NCBI RefSeq assembly: GCF_026626705.1
Contig: NZ_JAPNKC010000001.1
Span: forward strand, 6,590,001-6,654,000
DNA: 64,000 bases
Source: Pyxidicoccus sp. MSG2
GTDB taxonomy: Bacteria; Myxococcota; Myxococcia; Myxococcales; Myxococcaceae
Direction: 5' to 3'
A model generated the notes under the pieces. That model saw only the letters and a list, made by a program, of their open reading frames with translations, did not search any database and was not told where the DNA came from. Below, one piece after another: positions 52,802 through 62,062 of the stretch; the first letter of the stretch is position 1; every line of letters begins with the position of its first letter. The translations under genes and the position numbers were made by a program.

Positions 52802-53815
52802 TCACTCGCTCCAGTAGAAGTCGGTCATCACGCTGAAGCCGTTCACCGTGTCGACGAAGATGGCGACCTGGTGCCCGCTCCACGGGTCATCCTGGTAGCT
52901 GGTGTAGCAGCCCTTGAAGGAGCGCCCCGCGGTCAACATGTCCAGGTTCGCCAGGCCCGCGGAGACGACGCTGCTGGGAATCGCGTTGTTGCGGTTGGCG
53001 AAGGTCACCGCGTCGAGCACCTTGGCACGCACCTCGGCGGCGTCCGCGAGGTTGGGGCGCACCGTCGCACCGTAGGGAGTGCTGGTCGGCTCGAGCCCGA
53101 AGCACGTGGGCGTCCCTTCGCGGTAGTGCGGGTTGGCCACCACGATGGCCCACCAGTCGAAGTGGCGGGCCAGCGTCTTGCTGAAGTCATACTGCGGCAC
53201 CGCATCCACCGCCGCGATGAGCGCCTCCAGCGGGCGGCTCAGCGTGGCCGCGTTGCGGAGGTTGCGGAGGCTCACCGTGCCAATGCCCGCCGCGTCCGAG
53301 ATGGCTTGGGTCGAGGTGAACGGACGCAGGCCGAGCAGATTCGAAGCGCCGTTCCACGCATCCGGCAGGATGTCGTGCAGCTCGCTGTCGCTGACGGTGT
53401 TCACCAGCGCGACGATGGCCGCGTCGTCATCCGCGGAGATGGCGAGCTCATCCATCACGCCCACGCAGCTTGCGTGGATGTAGCTCTGCGCGCGGGCGCC
53501 ACCCTCGAGCTGCTCGAGCCGGGCAGGACCCATGCCCTGCACCGCGGAGACCTGCGCCAGCGTCGCGAAGGGCGCCGTCGCGCGCTGATTCACGAGGCGG
53601 GTCACGACGTCGCTCGGCAGGTACGCATCCAGCGTCGCGTACGACCCGGTGTTCACGAAGGTGATGAGGCCCTGGCACTCCGGGGCCACGTCCACGTCCG
53701 TGCTGGTGAGCGCCGACTGCGCGCGCTCGACGGACTCCAGGGACGGTTCGACGTCGGTACCACCGCAACCCACCAACAAGCCCACGGCAAGAACGGCTGA
53801 ACCCAGATGACGCAT
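52802..53815 (-). CDS. Helix-hairpin-helix lipoprotein
   Basis: A 337-residue exported protein. Start 53815 follows AAAGGAG, and the signal ends LLVGCGG. Residues about 50-110 are a ComEA-like helix-hairpin-helix unit (LITFVNTGSYATLDAYLPSD, FATLAQVSAVQGMGPARLEQ), and a second degenerate copy follows at about 130-190 (ALVNTVSDSELHDILPDAW, ISDAAGIGTVSLRNLRNA). The C-terminal 130 residues carry Cys and Trp-rich strands I do not recognise. HhH units normally bind DNA non-specifically, which on a surface lipoprotein would suit DNA capture; that role is inference. Confidence 0.7.
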   Translation of the reverse strand: MRHLGSAVLAVGLLVGCGGTDVEPSLESVERAQSALTSTDVDVAPECQGLITFVNTGSYATLDAYLPSDVVTRLVNQRATAPFATLAQVSAVQGMGPARLEQLEGGARAQSYIHASCVGVMDELAISADDDAAIVALVNTVSDSELHDILPDAWNGASNLLGLRPFTSTQAISDAAGIGTVSLRNLRNAATLSRPLEALIAAVDAVPQYDFSKTLARHFDWWAIVVANPHYREGTPTCFGLEPTSTPYGATVRPNLADAAEVRAKVLDAVTFANRNNAIPSSVVSAGLANLDMLTAGRSFKGCYTSYQDDPWSGHQVAIFVDTVNGFSVMTDFYWSE

Positions 53816-53843
53816 TCGAGGAACTCCTTTACGAGGTGAAGCT

Positions 53844-54821
53844 TCAGCGCTCTTCCAGCGCATGGAACTCTCCGTCAGGGCCCGTGAAGTACACGCGGGC
53901 GCCGATGTCCGAGAGCGGGGTCGCTTCCCGGCGGGCCGCGGCCTCGTCGGGAAAGATGACGCGCAGCTCCCGGAGGGGGCGGCCGTCGGGCACCATGCCC
54001 TCGCTCCGGAGTGCGAGCAGGTTGTGGAACTCCCAGCCGTGGGGATGCGTGCCCGGGGGCGTCCAGGCCGCGAACGAGAGGACGCCGGTGGCGTCGTCGT
54101 AGCCAGCGGGCCGCAGCGTCTCCGTGCCCGCGAGATAGAGGGGCTCCTCTTCCGGCAGCGGCGTCGCGGGGCGGTAGGTGGTCCGGCCGGGCCGGGCGGC
54201 GCGCGCGAGGGCCCACTGGGAGGGCGCGGCGACCTCCAGCCATTGCACGGTGTCGAGCGCCGCCTCGCCGCGCGACACGAGGAGGAAGCCGTCGCGCTCG
54301 TGCACGCGCTCCCAGGCCGCGAGGAAGCCCTCCACGGAGGTATAGGCCTCCTCGACGCGGGAGCGCCTGGCGAGCACGAGGATGGCATCGGGCTCGACCA
54401 GGGGCGGAATGGGGAGGCAGTTGGCGCCAACGCCCCGGCGGACGCTCATCGACGCGATGCCAGTGCCGACACCCAACAACTCGAGGCACCGGCGCGCCGC
54501 CGCCACGGTGTCGGGGATGAGGTGGACGGGGTCTTTCCGCACGTCCACGGGGAGGCGGAGATTGAAGCGCGTGCCGCTCGGGCCCACGGGGACGAGGCTC
54601 CCCGTGACACGCCCCGCCATCTCGAAGGCGAGTCCGCCCGGTCCGGATGCGTCGGGTGGTGGCACGGGGGAGGGCTGGCGCTTGCGCGTGTCCATTCCCC
54701 ATGCGGCGAGCGGCGGGAGACCGGCGGTCTCCCACGCCTGCCGCGCCCGTGTGGCCACCTCCTCGAGGCTGGAGCCGATGAGCTGTGCGTCGATGATGAG
54801 CAACTCCGGGTAGCGGGGCAT
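53844..54821 (-). CDS. Hypothetical protein coupled to the DUF4157 cargo, candidate immunity
   Basis: A 325-residue cytoplasmic protein whose ATG overlaps the cargo gene's stop as ATGA, the last gene of the eCIS operon. No signal peptide or membrane segment. The N-terminal half (ELLIIDAQLIGSSLEEVATR, GGLAFEMAGRVTGSLVPVGP) and C-terminal half (DAILVLARRSRVEEAYTSVE, WEFHNLLALRSEGMVPDGR) look like separate alpha/beta domains. I recognise no family. Its fixed stoichiometric coupling directly behind a nuclease-like cargo makes an immunity or chaperone/loading role the best guess. Confidence 0.65.
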   Translation of the reverse strand: MPRYPELLIIDAQLIGSSLEEVATRARQAWETAGLPPLAAWGMDTRKRQPSPVPPPDASGPGGLAFEMAGRVTGSLVPVGPSGTRFNLRLPVDVRKDPVHLIPDTVAAARRCLELLGVGTGIASMSVRRGVGANCLPIPPLVEPDAILVLARRSRVEEAYTSVEGFLAAWERVHERDGFLLVSRGEAALDTVQWLEVAAPSQWALARAARPGRTTYRPATPLPEEEPLYLAGTETLRPAGYDDATGVLSFAAWTPPGTHPHGWEFHNLLALRSEGMVPDGRPLRELRVIFPDEAAARREATPLSDIGARVYFTGPDGEFHALEER

Positions 54822-57800
54822 CAGTGTTCCTCGGAGCCGGCGGTGCCAGGTGTCACGGTGGGAGTCACGGCGGGTGCGGCGGCCGCGGCACGCCTCGGCA
54901 CGGGCTGGAGGTTGCCGCCCGTGTCTACATACATGACACGGATGTTCGGGTGGCGTCCCTCGGAGTCGAGGTGCGCGGCGATGCGGGTGGCGTTCCGCTG
55001 GTTCTCGCAGATGTAGACGAGGCCCGCGTAGCGCGTCCCGTCCACCGCGACGAGCTGGCCGTTGTTCGCGGTGAGGTTCTGGTGGTACCCGAGCGACTGC
55101 GCGGGGTCATAGGAACTGCCGACCTTGTTCTCGCCGAGGAAGTCATGGGTGGAGGTCTGCCCGCCCTGCGTCTCGGAGACGCGCACGGCCGTGTCCGCGA
55201 ACCGGTTGGCCCCATTCCACTGACCGAGGCCGAGCTCCCGGTCGCGAATGGTGCTCATCGAGGCGTCGCCCGGTCCTCCCTGGAGTCGACGGTTGACCCA
55301 GCCGGTGAAGAGGGCGCCCGCCGAGGCGTTGTCGGGCTGCTGCGCGAGCAGGAGGTCCAGGCGTTCGCGTTGCGCGGCGGGCGTCGCGGCGCCGTTGCCC
55401 ATGACGACGTCGAGCTCGTCGCTGCGCAGGGCGCGGCGGAACCGGCCGTAGGCTGCGTCGCCGTAGCCGGCGTCGAGGTGCGCGGAGGCGCGTGCGGCCG
55501 ACTCGGCGCCGGTCCGCAGGTTCTCGCCCGGGTTCGCCGCGACGATTTCGTCCAGGAGCTGGAGCACGGGGTTCCACTGCCGGACGATGCCGCGGGACGG
55601 CGGGTCGTCCGCCACGCCGCGCGCGGTGAGCGCGGTCTCCAGGGGCGTGTACTCGCCCCGCGGGTGGGCGATGCCCTGGGAAGCCTGGGTGGTCTCGAAC
55701 GTGCTCCGCGTCGGGCGCGGCTCCGTGACCATCCTCCCGTTCTGGCGCAGGGGCCTGCCGTCGGGGCCATGCACGACGCGCATGGACGGCCCGGCCGCGC
55801 CCGGGCTGAGCTGGAGCTGCCAGCCGTTCCCCTCGCGGACGTACAGGTGGCCCGTCGGTGCTGCGTCATAGCCGTCGAGCTGGGCGAGCGCGTTGTTGAT
55901 GTCCGCGGTGCTCCCCGCGCGCACGAGCACCGGCCGGCCGTCATGGTGCACGACGGTGTGCTGCACCCAGTCGGGTCCCCGCCTGTAGAGCGGGTCGGCG
56001 ACGAGGACGAAGCCATCGCCCTGGCGCCGGTAGAAGTGGCCGTCGGGAGGAGTGGGGTAGCCGGCCGCGATGGCCGCGGTGCGGTTCGCGTCCCGCACGG
56101 AGCCGCCCTCGACCGCCACGTAGCCGCGGCCCTCGGCGTCGATGCCCGAGCGGATGGTCGCCTCGTGGCGGGCCGCCTGGGAGTCGAGGTAGTCCAGGTC
56201 GGCGACGAGGTCCTCGATGAGGCCGGCATCGTGGGTGCGCTCGAGGGCGTCGAGCCGCTGGCGGACGAGCAGGTCCAGCTTCTGGAGCTCCAGGCGCGCC
56301 TCGAACAACTGTGAGCCGGGCTCGGGCGCGGCGCGGCCGGTGAGCCAGCGCCTCAGGCGGTTGAGCACCCGGCGGATGCGTCCGGACACGCCGGAGTAGC
56401 CGCGCAGCGCGGTCAGGATGGGCAGGTGCGCCGACAGGTTGTGCACGGCGCCGGGGCCGACGAGGATGTGAAGCGAGCCCGGGTCGACGAGGCCATCCTC
56501 GGCGGTGTACCGGACCCGCACCTCGCCGGCCGGGATGTCCGCGCTCTCCCTCACGAAGGCCTGCAGCGACGTCGGGACGGCGGCGTCGATTCCGGTCGCC
56601 GTCCCACGCGGACCCTGCTCGACGCGCGTCCGCGCGCTGGCGGTCCCCTCCCCGAGCGTGCCCTGCAGGGACTCCGCGTGCCGCCGGGACGCGAGCGCTC
56701 CGCCCGCCTGGATGCCGACCTGGAGGAACGCGTTGCCGAGAATCTCCGCCGCGCGCGCGGCGCGCAGGCCGGCGGGAAGGCCCTTGAGCGCCTCGAGCTG
56801 GTCGAGGATTCCCACGCCCATCATCACCATGCCGAGGCCGTCGGTGCCGAGCCCGACAATCCACAGCGCCCCCTGCACCCGCGCCCAGCGCAGCGACGAG
56901 CGGGTGAGGCCGCGCCCCGCCGACGCGGCCGCCCGTGCGCCCGCGCCGAGCTCGGAGAGCCCCACCACGGCGCCCGCGATGTCGACAATCTCCATCACCG
57001 TCTGGGCGTCGGCCCGGAGGGTGCCCATCTCACTGCGGTGGTAGAGGCGGTAGGCGGACGGCAGCGCACCGACGATGCCGACGGGCACGAGCAGGATGAG
57101 CGAGCTGCCGCCGGTGAAGGGCGCGGCGACGATGGCGGCAATCGTGATGAGCTGGGTGACGTTCTCAATCGCGTTGACGGCGATGGTCGCGAGGCTGCGC
57201 GCGACGCGGACCGTGTGCGCGGTCCCTCCCGAGGACGGCGTGACGACGGCGCCCGGCGCCCCGGAGGGGAGGAAGACGGAGAGGTAGCCGGCCCCGTAGC
57301 CGCTCTGGCCCTCGAGAATCTCGAGGATGGCGTTGAGGATGGCGTCGTGGCTGGGGTTGCCGCGGACGTGGGAGCCGTTGTTCCACGCGCTCGCGGTGCC
57401 GCTCCGGTCCGTGGTCAGGTCGGAGACCGCCCAGTTCGCGCGGGTGGGGTCGCTTGCGTTGTCGAGGCGCGCGGCCTCGAGCAGCAGGTGGATGGGGTCG
57501 CCCACGTCCGTCACCAGCGTGCCGGGGAGGCGGACGGGGTGGTTTCCGGCCACCGCGGTGCGGGTGCTCCGCATCTCGAGCAGCCGCTCCACGGAAGTGA
57601 TTTGCGTAGCGAGCCCCGCGGAGGTGAGCCCCTCCTCGCCGGCGGAGGGGGTGCGGGCGTCGATGCGCGCCTTCTGCGCCCGGAGCTCGCTCAGCCGCGC
57701 CTGGAGGATGTCCGCGGTGCTGCCGTGGAGCCCGCGCCGGAGCGAATCCCGTTCCAGGATGAGCGCCGCCCGGTTCGGGAGGGACTCGTCGGGGTTGGAC

Positions 57801-60004
57801 AGGAGGCTCTCCAGCTCCACGAGGCGCCGCTCACCCTCGGAGAGGCCGCGCGTCTCGGCGGCGGTGCGCAGCTCCGCCATCGACTGTGGGGTGCGGGCCC
57901 AGAACGGAAGCCACGCGACGCTCGTGCCGCGGCGGAAGCTCGACGTCTCCCGGTCCTCGTCGAACCGCGGGGCCGCGCGGCAGCGTACGAGGTGGAGCCC
58001 CCCTTCGGTCAGCGAGAACCGCTGCTCGTTCCGCGGCATCGTGAGCTTGCTGATGACGTTCTTGATGACCGTGCCGACGACGCTGAGCATCGCGCTCGCT
58101 GCGACGAGCGTCTGTGCCCCCAGTCCCGGGGGCCCCAGCAGCAGCTCGAGCGCGCCCAGGTCCCTCCGCACGCGCGCCATGTCCTCGCCCGCATACCGGA
58201 TGTCGCGCGCGAGCTCGGTCGCGAGCGGGTCCCAGAAGCTGGGTGCGCGCCCCTCCGCCTCGGAGGCCTCGGCCAGGTTGGCGATGTCGCTGTCGCGCAC
58301 CTTGATGAGGTCCCATTCGTAGGTCCACCCTCCGAAGGCGTTCCCGAGCGCCTCGTAGACGTCGGACCACTGGATGCTCATCGTGAAGTGGTGCACGGCG
58401 TCGATGGCCGCGTCGAAGTGGGGCGGCTCCAGCGCCGGGTAGACGGTCATCTGGCTCGGCAGCGGAGGCGCATTCACGCGGCTCGGCGCGTCCGTGACCT
58501 GGGTATTTCCCGGCTGCGCACTCGGCATGCGGCCGAGATAGGAAAGGAAGCCGTCGAGGAGCTCGCTCCGCCCCGCGCTGCTCGTCCGCGCCTGTTCGAG
58601 GAGCCCCTGGGGCTGGGTGGGCACGTACGTGTGGAATGCGATGACCCGGTTGGGGTCCACGCGACGTGTTCCGTCGTCATTCTGCGGGAAGAGCAGCTCG
58701 TAGGCGGCGTGTCCCTCGAGCTGCCTGTCGTGGCGCACCCGGTCCAGCAGGCGGGTGATGGGCGCGAACGCGGCGAGGAGGTCCACGAAGCGCTCGGCCG
58801 CCGTGTTCACGTGGGCCGGGTCCGGATGCGCCTCCCACTCCACCACCGCGTCGACGTACGGCCAGAGCTGGCGCCCGTACTGGGGGACGATGTGAATCAG
58901 GGAGCCCTGGAGCAGCTCCAGCGGCATGTCCACGCGGCGGCGGATGAACGCTCTCGCCGCGGCCTCCCGGATGGGGTCCGGCGGGGGGAACGCGCGTCCC
59001 GCCATGAGCAGGCGCTCCTGCTCCGGGGAGATGTCGAGCGTCTCGTCCAGGTGATGCTCGCGCAGCCACGTGCGCAGCGTGGTGATGTAGACCCGGGCCA
59101 GCCTCCCGGTGACCCGCGCCTTCTCGGAGCGCTGTGGGGGGAGCCCGGTCACGACGCCGCCCGCCGCCGTGGCCGCGTCCTGGAGCGCGCGCACCATGTC
59201 GGGGTCATAGCGCTCGCCCGTCAGTCGGAACGCGGCGATGGCGTAGAGGACGCGGGGGTCCGCCGGGAAGACGAACTCCGCGGAGTCCACCGGGTAGAAC
59301 AACAGCTCCTCGAGGGTCGCGAACATTCGCGCGTGGGGCGGGTTCGCGAGGAACTCCCCGATGGTCGGAACCTGCGTGTCGGCGTGGAGGACGCCCGGGT
59401 CGTCATGGCGCGCATGCGCGAGCTCGTGGCCCAGGATGCGTGACAGGTCGGGGCTCGCGCGCGCCGCGCCCGTGAGGAACACGCGTCCGCCGAAGCTGAA
59501 CCCGCGCGCACCGATGGCCGCACCGACCCGGTCGACCGCGCTCCCCTCGTGGATGAGGGTGCCCGGCCGCGCGGGAGCGGCCGCGGCGGCGGCCAGGGCG
59601 CTGCGCTCGGGGAGTGGCGCGCCCGGTCCCCGAGCGCGGCCGCGCACCCACCCGGCCTCGAGGTCGGCCCGCGCCTCGGTGGGGTGGTCGGGCGGGGCGA
59701 TGGCGTGCGGCAGCGGCGGAGGCAGCGCGTGGACGGAGACGCGGCCGAAGTCCCAGGCGGGCGCGGCGGGGGGGGCGCGGGCCTCCGGCGCGTCGTTGCG
59801 GCGCGGCTCGGGGGGCGACGAAGGCGGCGCGTGCGCGTGGACGGAGATGCGACCGAAGTCCCAGGCGGCGCGGGCCTCGGGGGCGGGCGCCTCACGCTCG
59901 GGGGCCCGCTCGGGGGCCGGCTCCGGCGTGATGACTGGCGCGACCGGGCGCACGACCTGGGGCGTGGAGTCGAGGGCGGTAGGGGCCGGCACCAACGCGC
60001 GCAT
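54821..60004 (-). CDS. DUF4157 eCIS cargo protein with nuclease-like C-terminus
   Basis: A 1727-residue protein encoded in an eCIS operon. Start 60004 has GGGAGG ten bases ahead. Residues 48-57 and 84-93 repeat the motif WDFGR(I/V)SVHA within a Pro/Ala-rich leader. The DUF4157 domain spans about 148-205 (TLIHEGSAVDRVGAAIGARG, DLSRILGHELAHARH) with HELAH zinc-binding residues at 193-197. A long helical middle follows. Hydrophobic stretches at about 930-990 and 1039-1070 (TQLITIAAIVAAPFTGGSSL, VMMGVGILDQLEAL) could insert into membranes. The end (about 1590-1700) has RFADTAVRVSE and GENKVGSSYD, with Glu1625 and Lys1627 spaced as in PD-(D/E)XK nucleases. It thus looks like a translocated toxin loaded in the particle. 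Confidence 0.82.
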   Translation of the reverse strand: MRALVPAPTALDSTPQVVRPVAPVITPEPAPERAPEREAPAPEARAAWDFGRISVHAHAPPSSPPEPRRNDAPEARAPPAAPAWDFGRVSVHALPPPLPHAIAPPDHPTEARADLEAGWVRGRARGPGAPLPERSALAAAAAAPARPGTLIHEGSAVDRVGAAIGARGFSFGGRVFLTGAARASPDLSRILGHELAHARHDDPGVLHADTQVPTIGEFLANPPHARMFATLEELLFYPVDSAEFVFPADPRVLYAIAAFRLTGERYDPDMVRALQDAATAAGGVVTGLPPQRSEKARVTGRLARVYITTLRTWLREHHLDETLDISPEQERLLMAGRAFPPPDPIREAAARAFIRRRVDMPLELLQGSLIHIVPQYGRQLWPYVDAVVEWEAHPDPAHVNTAAERFVDLLAAFAPITRLLDRVRHDRQLEGHAAYELLFPQNDDGTRRVDPNRVIAFHTYVPTQPQGLLEQARTSSAGRSELLDGFLSYLGRMPSAQPGNTQVTDAPSRVNAPPLPSQMTVYPALEPPHFDAAIDAVHHFTMSIQWSDVYEALGNAFGGWTYEWDLIKVRDSDIANLAEASEAEGRAPSFWDPLATELARDIRYAGEDMARVRRDLGALELLLGPPGLGAQTLVAASAMLSVVGTVIKNVISKLTMPRNEQRFSLTEGGLHLVRCRAAPRFDEDRETSSFRRGTSVAWLPFWARTPQSMAELRTAAETRGLSEGERRLVELESLLSNPDESLPNRAALILERDSLRRGLHGSTADILQARLSELRAQKARIDARTPSAGEEGLTSAGLATQITSVERLLEMRSTRTAVAGNHPVRLPGTLVTDVGDPIHLLLEAARLDNASDPTRANWAVSDLTTDRSGTASAWNNGSHVRGNPSHDAILNAILEILEGQSGYGAGYLSVFLPSGAPGAVVTPSSGGTAHTVRVARSLATIAVNAIENVTQLITIAAIVAAPFTGGSSLILLVPVGIVGALPSAYRLYHRSEMGTLRADAQTVMEIVDIAGAVVGLSELGAGARAAASAGRGLTRSSLRWARVQGALWIVGLGTDGLGMVMMGVGILDQLEALKGLPAGLRAARAAEILGNAFLQVGIQAGGALASRRHAESLQGTLGEGTASARTRVEQGPRGTATGIDAAVPTSLQAFVRESADIPAGEVRVRYTAEDGLVDPGSLHILVGPGAVHNLSAHLPILTALRGYSGVSGRIRRVLNRLRRWLTGRAAPEPGSQLFEARLELQKLDLLVRQRLDALERTHDAGLIEDLVADLDYLDSQAARHEATIRSGIDAEGRGYVAVEGGSVRDANRTAAIAAGYPTPPDGHFYRRQGDGFVLVADPLYRRGPDWVQHTVVHHDGRPVLVRAGSTADINNALAQLDGYDAAPTGHLYVREGNGWQLQLSPGAAGPSMRVVHGPDGRPLRQNGRMVTEPRPTRSTFETTQASQGIAHPRGEYTPLETALTARGVADDPPSRGIVRQWNPVLQLLDEIVAANPGENLRTGAESAARASAHLDAGYGDAAYGRFRRALRSDELDVVMGNGAATPAAQRERLDLLLAQQPDNASAGALFTGWVNRRLQGGPGDASMSTIRDRELGLGQWNGANRFADTAVRVSETQGGQTSTHDFLGENKVGSSYDPAQSLGYHQNLTANNGQLVAVDGTRYAGLVYICENQRNATRIAAHLDSEGRHPNIRVMYVDTGGNLQPVPRRAAAAAPAVTPTVTPGTAGSEEH

Positions 60005-60019
60005 GGCGACACAGCCTCC

Positions 60020-62062
60020 CTACAGCGGCGGGGGAAGAGGCTTCTCCAGCTTGGTGAACTCCGTCTGGGCGGCGCGCCAGATGTGGCGCATCGTCACGGG
60101 CGAGCCGTCCTCGGCCGCGAGGAAGGCGGCATTCATCGCGATGAGGCGGATGTTCCCGCCCGCGACGCTCAGCTCCGCCAGCTTCTTGAAGTCCAGCCCC
60201 TCGGTGGGTGTCTCCGGAGGGAAGGCGCGCCGCCAGAGCTCGCGCCGCTCCGGGGGGCCCGGGAAGGGGAAGTCGACGACGAAGCGGAGCCGGCGCAGGA
60301 ACGCCACGTCCAGCGCCTCCTTCATGTTCGTCGTGAGGATGGCCAGGCCCCGGTAGGACTCCATCCGCTGGAGGAGGTAGCTCACCTCGATGTTGGCGTA
60401 CCGGTCATGGCTGTCGTTCACCTCGCTCCGCCTGCCGAAGAGCGCGTCCGCCTCGTCGAAGAGCAGCAGTGTGCCTCCCTCCTCCGCGGCATCGAAGATG
60501 CGCCGGAGGTTCTTCTCCGTCTCACCGATGTACTTGTTCACCACCTGGCTGAGGTCGATGCGGTGCACGTCCAGCCGGAGCTCCCGGGCCATCACCTCGG
60601 CGGCCAGCGTCTTCCCCGTGCCGCTCTGCCCCGCGAACATGGCGGTGATGCCCAGGCCTCGCGAGCCCTCGCGCCCCAGGCGCCACGTGCCGTACACGCG
60701 CGCCCGGTGGCGGACCTGGGCGGACAGCTCGCGCAACAGCCGCAGCTGCGACTCCGGCAGCACCAGGTCCTCCCAGCCCGCCGACGACTCGATTCGCTGG
60801 GCCAGCTCTCCCATGCGGGGACGCGTCAGGGCCCGGCACGCCTCCCACAGCGTGTGCTGCACGGCCTCCCCCTGCTCATCTCCCTGGAGGTGCTGGCAGG
60901 CCTCCTCGATGAAGCTGGCGCTCAGGTCGAACTGGGACACGAGCGACTCGAGGACGGGGCCCGGCGGCTCGCGAGTTCCGGACGCGTCCGAGATGCGGCC
61001 CTGGAGTGCCTCGGTCCAGAGCGAGCGTTGCTCCAGCGAGGTGGGCCGGCCCACCTCCAGCGCGATGGTCGGCCGGTCCATGGCGCGAAGGCGGTCCGGG
61101 CTCGCGGCCAGGATGGGCCCCTCGGCGCGGTCCAGCCACCGGAGCATCGTCGTCATGCGCCCGCTGTCACCCGGGTCCATCCCGTGGCAGTCCAGCAGGA
61201 GGGCGCTGCGCGTCAGCGCCGCCTCGCGCGAGAGCAGCCGGAGCAGGTCGCCCGGGTCCTCCCGCGTGGGGAGCGCGCGCACCACCACCCGCTGCAGGCT
61301 CAGCCCCAGCGCGGCGCAGGCGGCGGCGGCGATGGCGCGGTTGCCCGTCGCGTCGTTGCCGCAGAGCTGCACGATGGGGTGGCCCTCCGGACGGGGTGGC
61401 CGGGACCAGAGCGCGGTGATGCGCTCCGCCAGCCGCTGGTGCGAGGGCACCAGGGACGCGGGCGGGATGACGCCCTCGACGAAGCCCACCAGCCGCTCGT
61501 CGAGGTAATGCACGCCGGTGAGGTAGTGCAGCGTGCGCTCGTCGATGCGCAGCGGACGGGTGGTGATGGCCTCTCCGGGCGCCAGCTCCACGAGCCGCCA
61601 GCGGCGCAGCGCCGCACCCGGGTTCAGCGCGCTCCAGTGCGGCTGGGGCAGCGCCGCGAGGGCGAGTCCGAACGTGGGCCAGGCGAGCCGGGAGTCCCCC
61701 TGCGCCCGGGCGCACAGCGCGGCGAAGCGCGCATCCAGCTCCACGCCCGCGGCGAGCAACACCACCGCGCGCTCGAAGGGGGAGAGCTGGAAGAGGGTGC
61801 ACAGCCGCTCCAGCGCGGCGGGGGACGGCAGGGCGCGGGCGGCGTCCTCCAGCTCGCGCTCGAGCGAGGAGTCGTCGGCCGCCGGCTCCCCCGCGGTGTG
61901 CTGCTCGAGCCGCTTGCGCACGCGTGCGAGTGCGGCGGAGAGGTAGCGCTGGTTGGCCTCGGCCCAGCTCGCGGCCACCTGCGCCGCTGTCTCGCGGGGA
62001 GGAGGCGTGGGCGCCTGGGCCGGGACGCGCCCGCCGTTGTCCGGAGTGGGGGAGTGGCTCAT
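60020..62062 (-). CDS. eCIS AAA+ ATPase (Afp15/Pvc15-like)
   Basis: A 680-residue protein. The N-terminal 440 residues are an inactive-looking ATPase/helical region. The C-terminal AAA+ module has Walker A GQSGTGKT at 478-485 and Walker B LLFDEADALF around 535-539, followed by sensor 1 LTTNMKEALD and arginine fingers in FLRRLRF. This layout matches the ATPase found in all extracellular contractile injection systems, thought to act in assembly or cargo loading. It overlaps the upstream DUF4255 gene by ATGA and precedes the cargo gene by 15 bp. Confidence 0.88.
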   Translation of the reverse strand: MSHSPTPDNGGRVPAQAPTPPPRETAAQVAASWAEANQRYLSAALARVRKRLEQHTAGEPAADDSSLERELEDAARALPSPAALERLCTLFQLSPFERAVVLLAAGVELDARFAALCARAQGDSRLAWPTFGLALAALPQPHWSALNPGAALRRWRLVELAPGEAITTRPLRIDERTLHYLTGVHYLDERLVGFVEGVIPPASLVPSHQRLAERITALWSRPPRPEGHPIVQLCGNDATGNRAIAAAACAALGLSLQRVVVRALPTREDPGDLLRLLSREAALTRSALLLDCHGMDPGDSGRMTTMLRWLDRAEGPILAASPDRLRAMDRPTIALEVGRPTSLEQRSLWTEALQGRISDASGTREPPGPVLESLVSQFDLSASFIEEACQHLQGDEQGEAVQHTLWEACRALTRPRMGELAQRIESSAGWEDLVLPESQLRLLRELSAQVRHRARVYGTWRLGREGSRGLGITAMFAGQSGTGKTLAAEVMARELRLDVHRIDLSQVVNKYIGETEKNLRRIFDAAEEGGTLLLFDEADALFGRRSEVNDSHDRYANIEVSYLLQRMESYRGLAILTTNMKEALDVAFLRRLRFVVDFPFPGPPERRELWRRAFPPETPTEGLDFKKLAELSVAGGNIRLIAMNAAFLAAEDGSPVTMRHIWRAAQTEFTKLEKPLPPPL

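Noticed and set aside
56426..59443. 1005-codon plus-strand frame inside the DUF4157 gene
   Set aside because: Shadow frame; the minus strand carries HELAH and other motifs and forms the coupled operon.
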